Shown one piece after another: positions 1 to 8,279 of a DNA stretch of 64,000 nt (the first letter of the stretch is position 1; every line of letters begins with the position of its first letter). The notes under the pieces are model-generated. The model did not search any database and had not been told where the DNA came from. It saw nothing but the letters and a program-made list of their open reading frames with translations. This DNA is from Streptomyces noursei ATCC 11455 (lineage in GTDB: Bacteria > Actinomycetota > Actinomycetes > Streptomycetales > Streptomycetaceae): NCBI RefSeq assembly GCF_001704275.1, contig NZ_CP011533.1, forward strand, positions 2,356,001 through 2,420,000. Reading direction: 5' to 3'. A program made the translations under genes and the position numbers.

Positions 1-151
1 GCTGGCCGCGGTCTCCGCGCCGTCCTCGCTGGCCGTCGACCTCGCGGCCGAGACGGGGCTGACGCTGGTCGGCTTCCTGCGAGGGCGGTCGATGAACGTC
101 TACGCGGGCGCGCACCGGCTGGCGCTGGACGCGGCGGCCGCCGCGGGCTGA
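1..151 (+). CDS. fdhD: FdhD, formate dehydrogenase accessory sulfurtransferase (C-terminal end only)
   Basis: The window opens inside this gene; 49 codons remain, read from base 2 to the TGA at 149-151. The tail contains [11 protein letters not shown] followed by [15 protein letters not shown], the highly conserved end of FdhD. FdhD passes sulfur from a cysteine desulfurase to the molybdenum cofactor of formate dehydrogenase in the cytoplasm. The CxxC motif and the sulfur-binding fold lie outside the window. The following gene is convergent and ends 33 bases away. Confidence 0.85.
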   Translation, partial: LAAVSAPSSLAVDLAAETGLTLVGFLRGRSMNVYAGAHRLALDAAAAAG

Positions 152-184
152 CGCCGCGGGCCGCCCTGCCCCGCTCCCCCCGCC

Positions 185-628
185 TCAATCTCCCGGTGTC
201 ACGATCCGGGTCAGCAGCGCTACCAGTTGGGCGCGCTCCTCATCGCTGAGCGCGGCGGTCAGTTCGGCGTTGGCCGCGTCGCCGAGCCGCTCGGTGCGGC
301 GCAGTCGCCGCTTCCCCTCGGCGGAGATCTCGATGGCGTTCTTCCGCCGGTCCCTGGCGTCGGGGGTGCGGGTGACCAGCCCGTCCTTCTGCAGGTCGTT
401 GACGATCGCGACCATGTCCTTGGGGTCGATGCCGACGGTCCGGCCGAGTTCCGCCTGGGAGACCGGGCCGAGTTCGGCGACGGCACAGAGCACGGCATGG
501 TGCATCATCCGCATGCCCTCGGCGGCCAGCGCCTCGGCGACCAGCCGGTGCCCGCGGGCGGCTGCGCGGCCCAACAGCCAACTGGGGAGGGCGCGGATAC
601 GGCTGGGGGCGTAGGGGGTGTCGACCAT
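185..628 (-). CDS. MarR family transcriptional regulator
   Basis: A 147-residue winged-helix protein of normal MarR length. It has an N-terminal dimerisation helix, a recognition helix region (QAELGRTVGIDPKDMVAIVNDL) and a basic wing with the family signature DARDRRKN, then a long C-terminal helix. The start at 628 (MVDTPYAPSR) is preferred over longer readings, because residues upstream of it look non-coding and would run through the operator. It is divergent from the oxidoreductase gene at 780, and the 151-base gap holds two inverted repeats. Repression of both genes, relieved by a small phenolic or electrophilic ligand, is the usual arrangement and is an inference here. Confidence 0.88.
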   Translation of the reverse strand: MVDTPYAPSRIRALPSWLLGRAAARGHRLVAEALAAEGMRMMHHAVLCAVAELGPVSQAELGRTVGIDPKDMVAIVNDLQKDGLVTRTPDARDRRKNAIEISAEGKRRLRRTERLGDAANAELTAALSDEERAQLVALLTRIVTPGD

Positions 629-680
629 GGGGCCACCGTACCCAGGGAACCGTGGGTCCCACCAACGTAAGCGCCAGGGA

Positions 681-707
681 GAAACCGTTGGACGTCCCAA
701 TGGTTTC
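681..707. promoter_or_regulatory. Palindromic operator between marR-type gene and oxidoreductase
   Basis: Arms GAAACCGTTGG (681-691) and CCAATGGTTTC (697-707) pair over 11 bases with one G/T mismatch around a 5-base centre. The size and the position in the divergent gap fit a MarR dimer site. This is inferred from symmetry, not from a known consensus. Confidence 0.6.
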
Positions 708-709
708 GT

Positions 710-737
710 GGTTATCGTTGGGGCAACCAATGAAACC
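710..737. promoter_or_regulatory. Second, weaker copy of the same operator
   Basis: GGTTATCGTTGG (710-721) faces CCAATGAAACC (727-737), repeating the core GTTGG/CCAAT of the 681-707 palindrome with one inserted base in the left arm. It lies between that palindrome and the ribosome binding site of the downstream gene. Confidence 0.4.
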
Positions 738-779
738 GGCCGCGGTGCTCGCGGCTCGTTCCCACGGAGGTGACGGCCC

Positions 780-1721
780 ATGCGCCAGGTGCGGTTCCAT
801 ACCTACGGCGGCCCCGAGGTCCTGCGGCTGGAGGAGACCGAGGACCCGACGCCGGGACCCGGTGAACTCCTCGTCCGCACCGAGGCGATCGGCGTCAGCC
901 TGCCGGCCGTGCGCCGGGTGCGCGGGGACGGCAAGGGCGGCGGCGATCCGCTGCCCGGCGTCGTCGGCGGCGAGATCGCGGGCGAGGTGATCGCCCTGGG
1001 CCCGGACGTCACCGACTTCGCGGTCGGCGACCGGGTCACCTCGATCACCCTCGCCGGCTCCTACGGCGAACTCGCCCTCGCCCCGGCCGTCCTGGCCAGC
1101 CGCATCCCCGACGGTGCGAGCGCGGTCGAGGCGGTGGCGCTGGTGCGCGGCGGGCACGTCGCGCTGGCCGCACTGAGCACCGCGGCGCCGGCCGCCGGCG
1201 AGTCCGTGCTGATCACCGGCGCGGCCGGCGCCACCGGCCACCTCGCCGTCCAACTGGCCAAGCTCCAGGGCGTCCCGCGGGTGGTGGCCGCGGTCGGCTC
1301 CCCGGCCAAGGCGGATTTCCTGTACGAGCTGGGCGCCGACGAGGTGGTGACGTACGACCAGGAGTCCTGGGGCGAGCCGGTCGACATCGTGCTGGACGGG
1401 GTCGGTGGGGAGCTGCTGCCGCGCGCCCTGGCCGCCGTCGCGCCCGGCGGGCGGCTGATCTTCTTCAACTCCGGCGGCGGCACGGTCCCGGCCTATGAGC
1501 TGTTGGCCGGAGCGAAGACCGTCACCGGGCTGACCATGCGGCGCTTCGTCGCCGTCCACCCCGAGCTGTACGCGCGGCACCGCGCGCAGCTGTGGGAGCT
1601 GGCCGGCACCGGCCGGCTGCGGGCCGCGACCCACGTCGAACTGCCGCTGGCGGACGCCGCGAAGGCCCACGAGATCATCGAGGCGCGGGCCAACCTCGGG
1701 AAGGTGGTGCTGCGGCCGTGA
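780..1721 (+). CDS. NADP-dependent alcohol dehydrogenase/quinone oxidoreductase (MDR family)
   Basis: A 313-residue protein of the medium-chain dehydrogenase/reductase superfamily. It begins with the typical GGPEVLRLEETEDPTPGPGELLV segment, has the GroES-like domain to about residue 115, and the Rossmann motif GAAGATG at 147-153. The zinc-ligand cysteines are absent, so it belongs to the zinc-free quinone reductase type that reduces quinones or activated double bonds with NADPH. The start ATG has GGAGG 9 bases upstream. It is divergent from the MarR gene and probably its target, a common pairing for electrophile or quinone detoxification. Confidence 0.85.
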   Translation: MRQVRFHTYGGPEVLRLEETEDPTPGPGELLVRTEAIGVSLPAVRRVRGDGKGGGDPLPGVVGGEIAGEVIALGPDVTDFAVGDRVTSITLAGSYGELALAPAVLASRIPDGASAVEAVALVRGGHVALAALSTAAPAAGESVLITGAAGATGHLAVQLAKLQGVPRVVAAVGSPAKADFLYELGADEVVTYDQESWGEPVDIVLDGVGGELLPRALAAVAPGGRLIFFNSGGGTVPAYELLAGAKTVTGLTMRRFVAVHPELYARHRAQLWELAGTGRLRAATHVELPLADAAKAHEIIEARANLGKVVLRP

Positions 1722-1729
1722 GGCGCCAC

Positions 1730-1761
1730 GGCCCGGTGGGACGCGGTCGTCCCACCGGCCC
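1730..1761 (+). terminator. Hairpin downstream of the oxidoreductase gene
   Basis: GGCCCGGTGGG (1730-1740) pairs with CCCACCGGCCC (1751-1761), 11 positions with one mismatch, 8 bases after the stop codon. There is no T-run, as is usual for this genus. Confidence 0.55.
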
Positions 1762-1941
1762 CAGGTGGCGCACACGGCGCAGTGCGCCCGGCCCGGGAGA
1801 GTGAATTCCGGAGCGGGCGCGGAGAACCGACGCAGGCTCCTTGTCGCACCTCCCGCACGGCAGTAGCTTCCGTCACATCTGCACATAGGACGTTGGATGT
1901 CCTGATGACCCGACCCGATGCCTCGAAGGGCAGGCCGGACC

Positions 1942-3879
1942 ATGACGTCAGATCTCCGCGCGCACCCCCGCCTCCGCCGCAGACCCCGGCACCGTCGTGC
2001 CCAGGCCGCCGCCGTCGCGCTGGCCGCCACCGCCCTCGCCGTCCTGGCCACGGCCCCGGCCCGGGCCACCGCTGACGCCCCTTCAGACGGCTTCGACCAG
2101 CAGGTGCTGTTCAAGGCGGCGTACGAGAAGGGCTACTTCTGCTTCCGTATACCCGCCATCGTGCGGACCGTCCGCGGCACCCTCCTCGCCTTCGCCGAGG
2201 GCCGGGTGCACGACTGCGGGGACGCCGGCGACATCGACCTCGTCCTCAAGCGCTCCACCGACGGCGGCCGGACCTGGGGCCCCCTCCAGGTCGTCAACCA
2301 CGGCGACGGGGACACCCACGGGAACCCGGCGCCCCTGGTGGACCGCCGCACCGGCCGCATCATCCTCGCCGAGACCTACAACAAGGGCCGTACCGACGGC
2401 CTCAGTTGCGACGTCCCCTGCGACCGCACCCCGCATCTCCAGTACAGCGACGACGACGGCGCCACCTGGTCCGCACCCCGCGACCTGACCCGCAGCATCC
2501 GCCCCCGCCGCTGGAACTCCTGGTACGCCACCGGTCCGGTGCACGGCATCCAGCTCACCCACGGGCGGCACGCCGGGCGGCTGGTCTTCGGCGTCAACGC
2601 CGAGAGCTACACGGGTGGCCGGATCACCGCCAACCACGCCGCGCTGGTCCACAGCGACGACGGCGGCACCACCTGGCGGGTGGGCGCGCTGGACACCTGG
2701 CCGATCGCCCGGGACGGAACCTTCCGACAGAAGCCGTCCGAGATGACCCTCCTGGAGCGCTCCGACGGCTCGATCTACGTCAACGGCCGCGAGCAGGACG
2801 GCACCGATCTCGGCAACCGCACCGCCGCGGTGAGCCGGGACGGCGGCGACTCCTTCACCGCGCCGTTCCGCACGATCCCCGACCTCTACACCCCGATGGT
2901 GCAGGCGTCCGCGCTGCGGCTGCCGCGCTCGTCCGGCGACGGCGGCCACGGCCGCACCCTGCTGGCCGCGCCGGCCGACCCGGACCGCCGCCGCACCATG
3001 ACCATCCGCTCCTCGTACGACGAGGGCCGCACCTGGGAGGGCGTGGACCGGGGCGCCCGGGTCAGCGCCGACTGGTCCGGCTACTCCGACCTGGTCGCCG
3101 TCTCCCGCACCGTCACCGGCCTGCTCTACGAGGGCGGCACCGCCGACGCCCGGGACGAGATCCGCTTCGCCCGCTTCACCGAGCAGTGGCTCGGACCGCG
3201 CCGTGGCCCGGACCCGACCACCCCCGACCAGGCCCCCGGTGCCCGGCCGGCCCTGGTCCTGGGCGGCGGCCGGCTCACCGACGGCCCCTTCGGCCGCGCG
3301 CTGTCCTTCGACGGCACCGACGACGCCGTGCGCCTCCCCTACCGCGACTCGCTCCCGCTGGGCAACCGGGACTTCACCTGCACCCTGTGGTTCCGCTACC
3401 GCGCCGGCGCCGGCGAGCAGCCGCTGCTGTGGATGGGCGGGGTGGGCAGCCGCTCCCCGCAGGTCGCCCTTGAGGGTGATCCCGCGCACCACCGGATCAC
3501 CGCGCTTCTCACGGCCGTCGACGGCGCCCGGGCGCCCGCCACCGCCCAGGTCGCCACCGCCGGCGCGTACAACGACGGCCGCTGGCACCACCTCGCGCTG
3601 CGCCGCACCGGCGGCCGGATGCTGCTGACCGTCGACGGCACCGCGACGACCTCGGTCGCGGACGTCCCCGGATCGGTCAGCCGCACCTCGGTGTTCGGCG
3701 TCCACCTGGGCCAACGGCCGGACGGTCGGGCGCAGTTCACCGGCGCCCTGGCGCAGGTCCGCGTCTACCGCCGGGCGCTCACCGACGCCGAACTCTCCCG
3801 GGTCCGCGAGCGCAACGCCTCAGCGGCCGGCCCGCTGGTGCTCGGACTCCCGCTGGACCGGGTGGCCGCCGACCGCTGA
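1942..3879 (+). CDS. Secreted exo-alpha-sialidase with C-terminal LamG-like domain
   Basis: A 645-residue exported neuraminidase that removes terminal sialic acids from glycans outside the cell. Residues 1-44 form an arginine-rich signal peptide ending near ATAPARATA. The catalytic six-bladed propeller carries the FRIP motif at 68-71 and five Asp boxes (STDGGRTW, SDDDGATW, SDDGGTTW, SRDGGDSF, SYDEGRTW). SGYSDLV holds the likely nucleophilic tyrosine and GLLYEGG follows. From about residue 430 a concanavalin/LamG-like fold (FDGTDDAVRLP... FTGALAQVRVYRRALTDAEL) probably binds carbohydrate. The start at 1942 is chosen because AAGGGCAGG sits at ribosome-binding distance; an ATG at 1918 has none. 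The last 60 bases overlap the end of the convergent transporter gene. Confidence 0.9.
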   Translation: MTSDLRAHPRLRRRPRHRRAQAAAVALAATALAVLATAPARATADAPSDGFDQQVLFKAAYEKGYFCFRIPAIVRTVRGTLLAFAEGRVHDCGDAGDIDLVLKRSTDGGRTWGPLQVVNHGDGDTHGNPAPLVDRRTGRIILAETYNKGRTDGLSCDVPCDRTPHLQYSDDDGATWSAPRDLTRSIRPRRWNSWYATGPVHGIQLTHGRHAGRLVFGVNAESYTGGRITANHAALVHSDDGGTTWRVGALDTWPIARDGTFRQKPSEMTLLERSDGSIYVNGREQDGTDLGNRTAAVSRDGGDSFTAPFRTIPDLYTPMVQASALRLPRSSGDGGHGRTLLAAPADPDRRRTMTIRSSYDEGRTWEGVDRGARVSADWSGYSDLVAVSRTVTGLLYEGGTADARDEIRFARFTEQWLGPRRGPDPTTPDQAPGARPALVLGGGRLTDGPFGRALSFDGTDDAVRLPYRDSLPLGNRDFTCTLWFRYRAGAGEQPLLWMGGVGSRSPQVALEGDPAHHRITALLTAVDGARAPATAQVATAGAYNDGRWHHLALRRTGGRMLLTVDGTATTSVADVPGSVSRTSVFGVHLGQRPDGRAQFTGALAQVRVYRRALTDAELSRVRERNASAAGPLVLGLPLDRVAADR

Positions 3880-4908
3880 ACCGCCCCGGTCGGGCCCGGA
3901 GCCGTCGGGCCCGACCGCCGGCGGCGGCTCGGCGTCGGCCCGCGCCGCGTACCGCTTCGCCAGCACCGCGCACACCATCAACTGCATCTGGTGGAACAGC
4001 ATCAGCGGCAGCACCGCCAACCCGGCCTGGGCGCCGAAGAGGACGCTGGCCATCGGCAGCCCGGCCGCCAAGCTCTTCTTCGAGCCGGCGAAGGTGATCG
4101 CGATCCGGTCGCCGCGCGGGAAGCCGAGCTTCTTCGAGCCGTACGAGGTGACCGTCAGCATGGCCGCCAGCAGCACCGCCTCCACGCCCAGCAGGCACAG
4201 CAGCCGCAGCGGGGAGACCTGGTGCCAGATGCCCTGCACCATGCCGGCGCTGAACGCGGCGTAGACGACCAGCAGGATCGAGCCGCGGTCGACGTAGCCG
4301 AGGACCTTCTTGTGCCGGGTGAGGAATCCGGCCACCCAGCGCCGCAGCAGCTGCCCGGCGAGGAACGGGAGCAGCAGCTGGCAGACGATCGAGACCAGGG
4401 AGTGCGCGGAGAAGCCGCCGCCGTCGCCGCCCAGCACTAGGGCCGCCAGCAGCGGGGTGACGACGATCCCCACGATGCTGGAGAACGAGCCGGCGCAGAT
4501 CGCCGCCGCCACATTGCCGCGGGCGATGGAGGTGAAGGCGATGGAGGACTGGACCGTCGAGGGCACCAGGCACAGGAAGAGCAGACCGGTGTACAGGGCG
4601 GGCGGGAGCACGAAGGGCACCAGGAAGCGGGCGGCCACACCGAACACCGGGAAGACCACGAACGTGCAGGCCAGCGTGGTCAGGTGGAGGCGCCAGTGGC
4701 GCAGTCCGGCCATCGCCTCCCGGGTGGAGAGCCGGGCCCCGTAGAGGAAGAAGAGCAGGGCGACGGCCCCGGTGGAGGCACCGTCCGCGACGGTGGCGGC
4801 GGCGCCGCGGGCGGGCACCAGGGCGGCCAGGCCGACCGTACCGAGCAACGCGAGGATGTAACCGTCCACGGGGAGCCAGGCGGGCAGGCGGAACACAGGG
4901 CGGCGCAT
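3820..4908 (-). CDS. Bile acid:sodium symporter-like (SBF/CPA) membrane transporter
   Basis: A 362-residue membrane protein with about nine hydrophobic helices and the SBF-family core (GLLFLCLVPSTVQSSIAFTS, SFSSIVGIVVTPLLAALVLG, TFAGSKKSLAAGLPMASVLFG). Members are secondary carriers of organic anions; the substrate cannot be read from sequence. The start at 4908 has GAAGAGAG upstream; an ATG at 4947 lacks one. The last 20 residues or so (DGSGPDRGGSAVGGHPVQ...) are polar and are encoded opposite the end of the sialidase gene. A divergent LysR gene starts 155 bases away and is the probable regulator; this pairing is frequent in actinomycetes. Confidence 0.85.
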   Translation of the reverse strand: MRRPVFRLPAWLPVDGYILALLGTVGLAALVPARGAAATVADGASTGAVALLFFLYGARLSTREAMAGLRHWRLHLTTLACTFVVFPVFGVAARFLVPFVLPPALYTGLLFLCLVPSTVQSSIAFTSIARGNVAAAICAGSFSSIVGIVVTPLLAALVLGGDGGGFSAHSLVSIVCQLLLPFLAGQLLRRWVAGFLTRHKKVLGYVDRGSILLVVYAAFSAGMVQGIWHQVSPLRLLCLLGVEAVLLAAMLTVTSYGSKKLGFPRGDRIAITFAGSKKSLAAGLPMASVLFGAQAGLAVLPLMLFHQMQLMVCAVLAKRYAARADAEPPPAVGPDGSGPDRGGSAVGGHPVQRESEHQRAGR

Positions 4909-4967
4909 GGTCTCTCTTCGGGTTCGACGGCTCACGGGCGGTGGCATGGACGGTGCCCGCTCCAGAC

Positions 4968-4984
4968 TGCCGGGCGGAACGGCA
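4968..4984. promoter_or_regulatory. Candidate LysR-type box in the divergent transporter/regulator gap
   Basis: TGCCG (4968-4972) and CGGCA (4980-4984) form an interrupted palindrome of the T-N11-A size preferred by LysR regulators, between the starts at 4908 and 5064. Confidence 0.4.
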
Positions 4985-5063
4985 ATCGGGAAGCCCTCTT
5001 ACCGTGGTGACTGCCATCATGGATCACGATGAGCACCGTGAGCACCGTCGGGAGGCGTCGTCC

Positions 5064-5927
5064 GTGTTCGAACCCGCGCAGCTGCGCACCTTCCTCGCCG
5101 TGGCGCAGACGCTGAGCTTCACCCAGGCCGCGCACCGGCTGGGGCTGCGCCAGTCCACGGTGAGCCAGCACGTGCGGAAGCTGGAGGAGGCCGCCGGGCG
5201 GCGGCTGTTCGCACGGGACACGCACGCCGTGGACCTCACCGAGGACGGCGAGGCGATGCTGGGGTTCGCGCGCACCATCCTGGAGGCGAACGAGCGGGCG
5301 GCGAGCTTCTTCGCCGGGACCCGGCTGCGCGGGCGGCTGCGGTTCGGTGCGTCCGAGGACTTCGTGCTGACCCGCCTGCCGGAGGTGCTGGAGGGGTTCC
5401 GGCGCGATCACCCGGAGGTCGATCTGGAACTGACCGTGGAGCTCTCCGGCACCCTGCACGAGCTGCTGGCGGCCGGCCGGCTCGATCTCGTCCTGGCCAA
5501 GCATCGGCCGGAGGGGCCGCAGGGGCGGCTGGTGTGGCGGGATCGGCTGGTGTGGGTGGGCGGCGAGCGGCTGCGGCTGGACCCGCGGCGGCCGGTCCCG
5601 CTGGTGGTCTTCCCCCCGCCCGCGGTGACCCGGGCGCGGGCCCTGGAGGCGCTGGAGGGACAGGGCCGGGAGTGGCGGATCGCCTGCACCAGCGGAAGCC
5701 TGAACGGGCTGATCGCGGCGACCCGGGCGGGGCTGGGCGTGATGGCGCACACGCTCGGGATGATCCCGCCGGGCCTGGTGCGGATACCGTCCCGGGCCGG
5801 GCTGCCGGAGCTGGGCGGGGTGGACTTCGTGCTGCTGCACGGGGAACGGGCGGGGGCGGCGCGCGGCCCGGCGGAGGCGCTGGCCGAGGCGATCCTGGCG
5901 GGCGGCGACCGGCTGCACCTCCCGTAG
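5064..5927 (+). CDS. LysR family transcriptional regulator
   Basis: A 287-residue LysR protein. The N-terminal winged helix (LRTFLAVAQTLSFTQAAHRLGLRQSTVSQHVRKLEEAAGRRLF) is complete and is followed by a periplasmic-binding-protein-like effector domain (LRGRLRFGASEDFVLTRLPEVLEGFRRDHPEVDLEL...). The GTG at 5064 is chosen because GGGAGG at 5050-5055 is well spaced and the protein then starts at the usual point before the HTH; ATG at 5019 would add 15 charged residues with no good ribosome site. It is divergent from the SBF-like transporter, which is its most likely target. The effector is unknown. Confidence 0.85.
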   Translation: MFEPAQLRTFLAVAQTLSFTQAAHRLGLRQSTVSQHVRKLEEAAGRRLFARDTHAVDLTEDGEAMLGFARTILEANERAASFFAGTRLRGRLRFGASEDFVLTRLPEVLEGFRRDHPEVDLELTVELSGTLHELLAAGRLDLVLAKHRPEGPQGRLVWRDRLVWVGGERLRLDPRRPVPLVVFPPPAVTRARALEALEGQGREWRIACTSGSLNGLIAATRAGLGVMAHTLGMIPPGLVRIPSRAGLPELGGVDFVLLHGERAGAARGPAEALAEAILAGGDRLHLP

Positions 5928-5976
5928 GCGGCCGCCTCGGCGCCCGAGGAGGCACCCGGAATCCGCCGTACCGCTT

Positions 5977-6017
5977 GAGGCCGTCGGCGCCGTGCGCCGG
6001 GCGGCGCCGGCGGCCTC
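5977..6017 (+). terminator. Strong hairpin after the LysR gene
   Basis: A 15-base left arm (5977-5991) pairs with 6003-6017 with a single G.T wobble around an 11-base loop, 50 bases past the stop. It has the long GC-rich stem without U-tract seen in actinomycete terminators. Confidence 0.65.
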
Positions 6018-6181
6018 CGCGGGGCTGCTCGGGATCTCCCGAGAACCTCCGGGGGATCGTCGCAGCACCCCGGAATATGCCTCCGACGTGCTCTGACGTC
6101 GCGACAGATGCAGAGATTCGGTGCAGATCCAGTCCCGACGCAGTGTTCGTCCGGGGGCGAACCAGTCGAGCAATGTCCACC

Positions 6182-6196
6182 GTTACCCGAAGTAAC
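6182..6196. promoter_or_regulatory. Palindrome GTTACCCGAAGTAAC upstream of acyl-CoA ligase
   Basis: Arms GTTAC and GTAAC around CCGAA, 124 bases before the start codon. A related half GGTTACGG lies at 6215-6222. It is probably an operator for a fatty-acid-responsive regulator (TetR or GntR type), which is inference only. Confidence 0.4.
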
Positions 6197-6319
6197 CCGA
6201 TTTCCCGTCCTGGCCGGTTACGGTGGCAGCGCCGTCGCGGCGTGGTAACGCCCTCCCACCAGCCGTCCCCGTGGGGTACGGTCGCGGCCTTGTGAGAAGC
6301 ACCACGAGGAGCTGGGTCA

Positions 6320-8146
6320 TTGCGCGAGTTCACCGTCCCTCCTTTGGCGACCGCGCCCCGGGTCGGCGGGCTGGCCGACTCGGTGTACGACAACGCGGAA
6401 ACCGACCCCGGGCGGACCGCGCTGGCGCGTAAGGACGCCGCCGGGCAGTGGCGGGACGTCGACGCCGGCCAGTTCCGGGACGAGGTGATCGGACTCGCCA
6501 AGGGCCTGCTCGCGCAGGGCGTCCGGTTCGGTGACCGGGTCGGCATCATGTCCCGCACCCGCTACGAGTGGACGCTCTTCGACTATGCGCTGTGGTCGAT
6601 CGGCGCCCAGTCCGTCCCGCTGTACCCCACCTCGTCGGCGGAGCAGGTCTTCTGGATGCTGCACGACGCCGAGGTCTCGGCGTGCCTGGTGGAGCACGAG
6701 GACCACGCGATGACCGTCGGCTCGGTCGTCGGCAGACTCCCCCAGCTGCGGAAACTGTGGCAGCTGGACGCCGACCCGGTGGCCGAGCTGACCGCGGCCG
6801 GGGCGCATCTCGACGACGAGGTGGTGCACCGGCACCGGATGGCGGTCACCCCCGACGCCGTCGCGACGATCATCTACACCTCCGGCACCACCGGCCGCCC
6901 CAAGGGCTGCGTGATCACCCACGCCAATTTCATGGCCGAGGCCGACAACATCGTGCTGCGGTACGACAAGGTCTTCCGCTCCAAGCCCGGCGACGAGGCG
7001 GCCACCCTACTCTTCCTGCCGCTGGCGCACGTCTTCGGCCGGATGGTGCAGGTCGCGGCGATCCGCGGCCGGGTCAAGCTCGGCCACCAGCCCGAGCTCT
7101 CGGCCCGGGCGCTCCTCCCGGACCTCCAGGCGTTCCGGCCCACCTTCGTCCTGGCGGTGCCCTACATCTTCGAGAGGGTGTTCGCCGCGGCCCGCCGGCG
7201 GGCGGAGGCCGAGGGCAAGGTCAGCCCCTTCGACAAGGCCGTCGAGATCGCGGTCCGCTACGCGGAGGGGCTGGAACACAAGGCGTTCGGCACCGGCCCC
7301 GGCCCCGGCGCCGCGCTGCGGATGCAGCACCAGCTCTTCGACAAGCTGGTCTACAGCAAGGTCCGCGAGGCGCTGGGCGGCCGGGTGCGGCACGCGATGT
7401 CCGGCGGCTCGGCCATGGAACGCCGGCTGGGCCTGTTCTTCGCCGGCGCCGGCGTACGGATCTTCGAGGGCTACGGCCTGACGGAGAGCACGGCGGCGGC
7501 CACCGCGAACCCGCCGGAGCGGACCCGCTTCGGCACCGTCGGCACGCCGGTCCCCGGCACCACCGTCCACCTCGCCGAGGACGGCGAGGTCTGGCTGCGC
7601 GGCGGCCAGATCTTCCAGGGCTACCACAACGACCCCAAGGCGACCGACGCGGTGCTGCACGACGGCTGGTTCGCCACCGGGGACCTCGGTGTCCTGGCCG
7701 AGGACGGCTATCTGACGATCACCGGCCGGAAGAAGGAGATCCTGGTCACCTCGGGCGGCAAGTCGGTCTCGCCGGTGCCGCTGGAGGAGCGGGTGCGGGC
7801 GCATCCGCTGGTCGCCCAGTGCATCGTCGTCGGCAACGACCGCCCGTTCATCGCGGCGCTGGTCACCCTGGACCCGGAGGCGGTCACGCACTGGCTGGCG
7901 ATGCGCGGCAAGCCGGAGATGCCGCCGCGCGACCTGGTGCGCGACCCCGACCTGGAGACCGAGATCCGGCGCGCCGTGGTCGCCGCGAACACGCTGGTCT
8001 CGCAGGCCGAGTCGATCCGCACGTTCCGGATACTGGCCAACCAGTTCAGCGAGGAGCACGGCCTGCTGACGCCCTCGCTGAAACTCAAGCGCAAGGCGAT
8101 CGAGGCGGCGTACGCGGCGGAGGTGGACGCGCTGTACCGGGGGTGA
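6320..8146 (+). CDS. Long-chain fatty acid--CoA ligase (AMP-forming)
   Basis: A 608-residue ANL-superfamily enzyme that activates fatty acids with ATP to acyl-adenylates and then acyl-CoA, feeding beta-oxidation or lipid synthesis. Visible motifs are the P-loop-like TIIYTSGTTGRPKGC near residue 183, YGLTES near 385, the hinge region DGWFATGDLG and the catalytic lysine region GRKKEILVTSGGKSVSP. Length and ends match the FAA1/FadD15-like class common in Streptomyces. The start is a TTG preceded by GAGGAG at 8-base spacing. It stands alone, with a palindrome in its upstream region that may give fatty-acid control. Confidence 0.9.
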   Translation: MREFTVPPLATAPRVGGLADSVYDNAETDPGRTALARKDAAGQWRDVDAGQFRDEVIGLAKGLLAQGVRFGDRVGIMSRTRYEWTLFDYALWSIGAQSVPLYPTSSAEQVFWMLHDAEVSACLVEHEDHAMTVGSVVGRLPQLRKLWQLDADPVAELTAAGAHLDDEVVHRHRMAVTPDAVATIIYTSGTTGRPKGCVITHANFMAEADNIVLRYDKVFRSKPGDEAATLLFLPLAHVFGRMVQVAAIRGRVKLGHQPELSARALLPDLQAFRPTFVLAVPYIFERVFAAARRRAEAEGKVSPFDKAVEIAVRYAEGLEHKAFGTGPGPGAALRMQHQLFDKLVYSKVREALGGRVRHAMSGGSAMERRLGLFFAGAGVRIFEGYGLTESTAAATANPPERTRFGTVGTPVPGTTVHLAEDGEVWLRGGQIFQGYHNDPKATDAVLHDGWFATGDLGVLAEDGYLTITGRKKEILVTSGGKSVSPVPLEERVRAHPLVAQCIVVGNDRPFIAALVTLDPEAVTHWLAMRGKPEMPPRDLVRDPDLETEIRRAVVAANTLVSQAESIRTFRILANQFSEEHGLLTPSLKLKRKAIEAAYAAEVDALYRG

Positions 8147-8279
8147 GAGCGGTGGGTCCGCGGGCCGGCGGGACATGACGGTGAACGGGCGGTTTTTCTC
8201 GGCGTGCACGGGAATGTCCGGGGACGGATGATCGTTGACGCCCTCGAACACGACAGTCGACGTAAGGATCGAATCCCCC

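Larger units (their letters stand above)
5928..6319. other. Intergenic region with terminator, palindrome and promoter of the acyl-CoA ligase gene
   Basis: 392 bases without a gene. It holds the terminator at 5977-6017, a small perfect hairpin CTCGGG/CCCGAG at 6028-6043, and a GTTAC/GTAAC palindrome at 6182-6196. Base composition drops between about 6070 and 6200, as expected of promoter DNA. No convincing small ORF was seen. Confidence 0.6.

Noticed and set aside
240..2114. A 624-codon open frame on the minus strand
   Set aside because: Antisense to the oxidoreductase gene and crossing the MarR gene in another frame; composition and lack of a start site mark it as a shadow.
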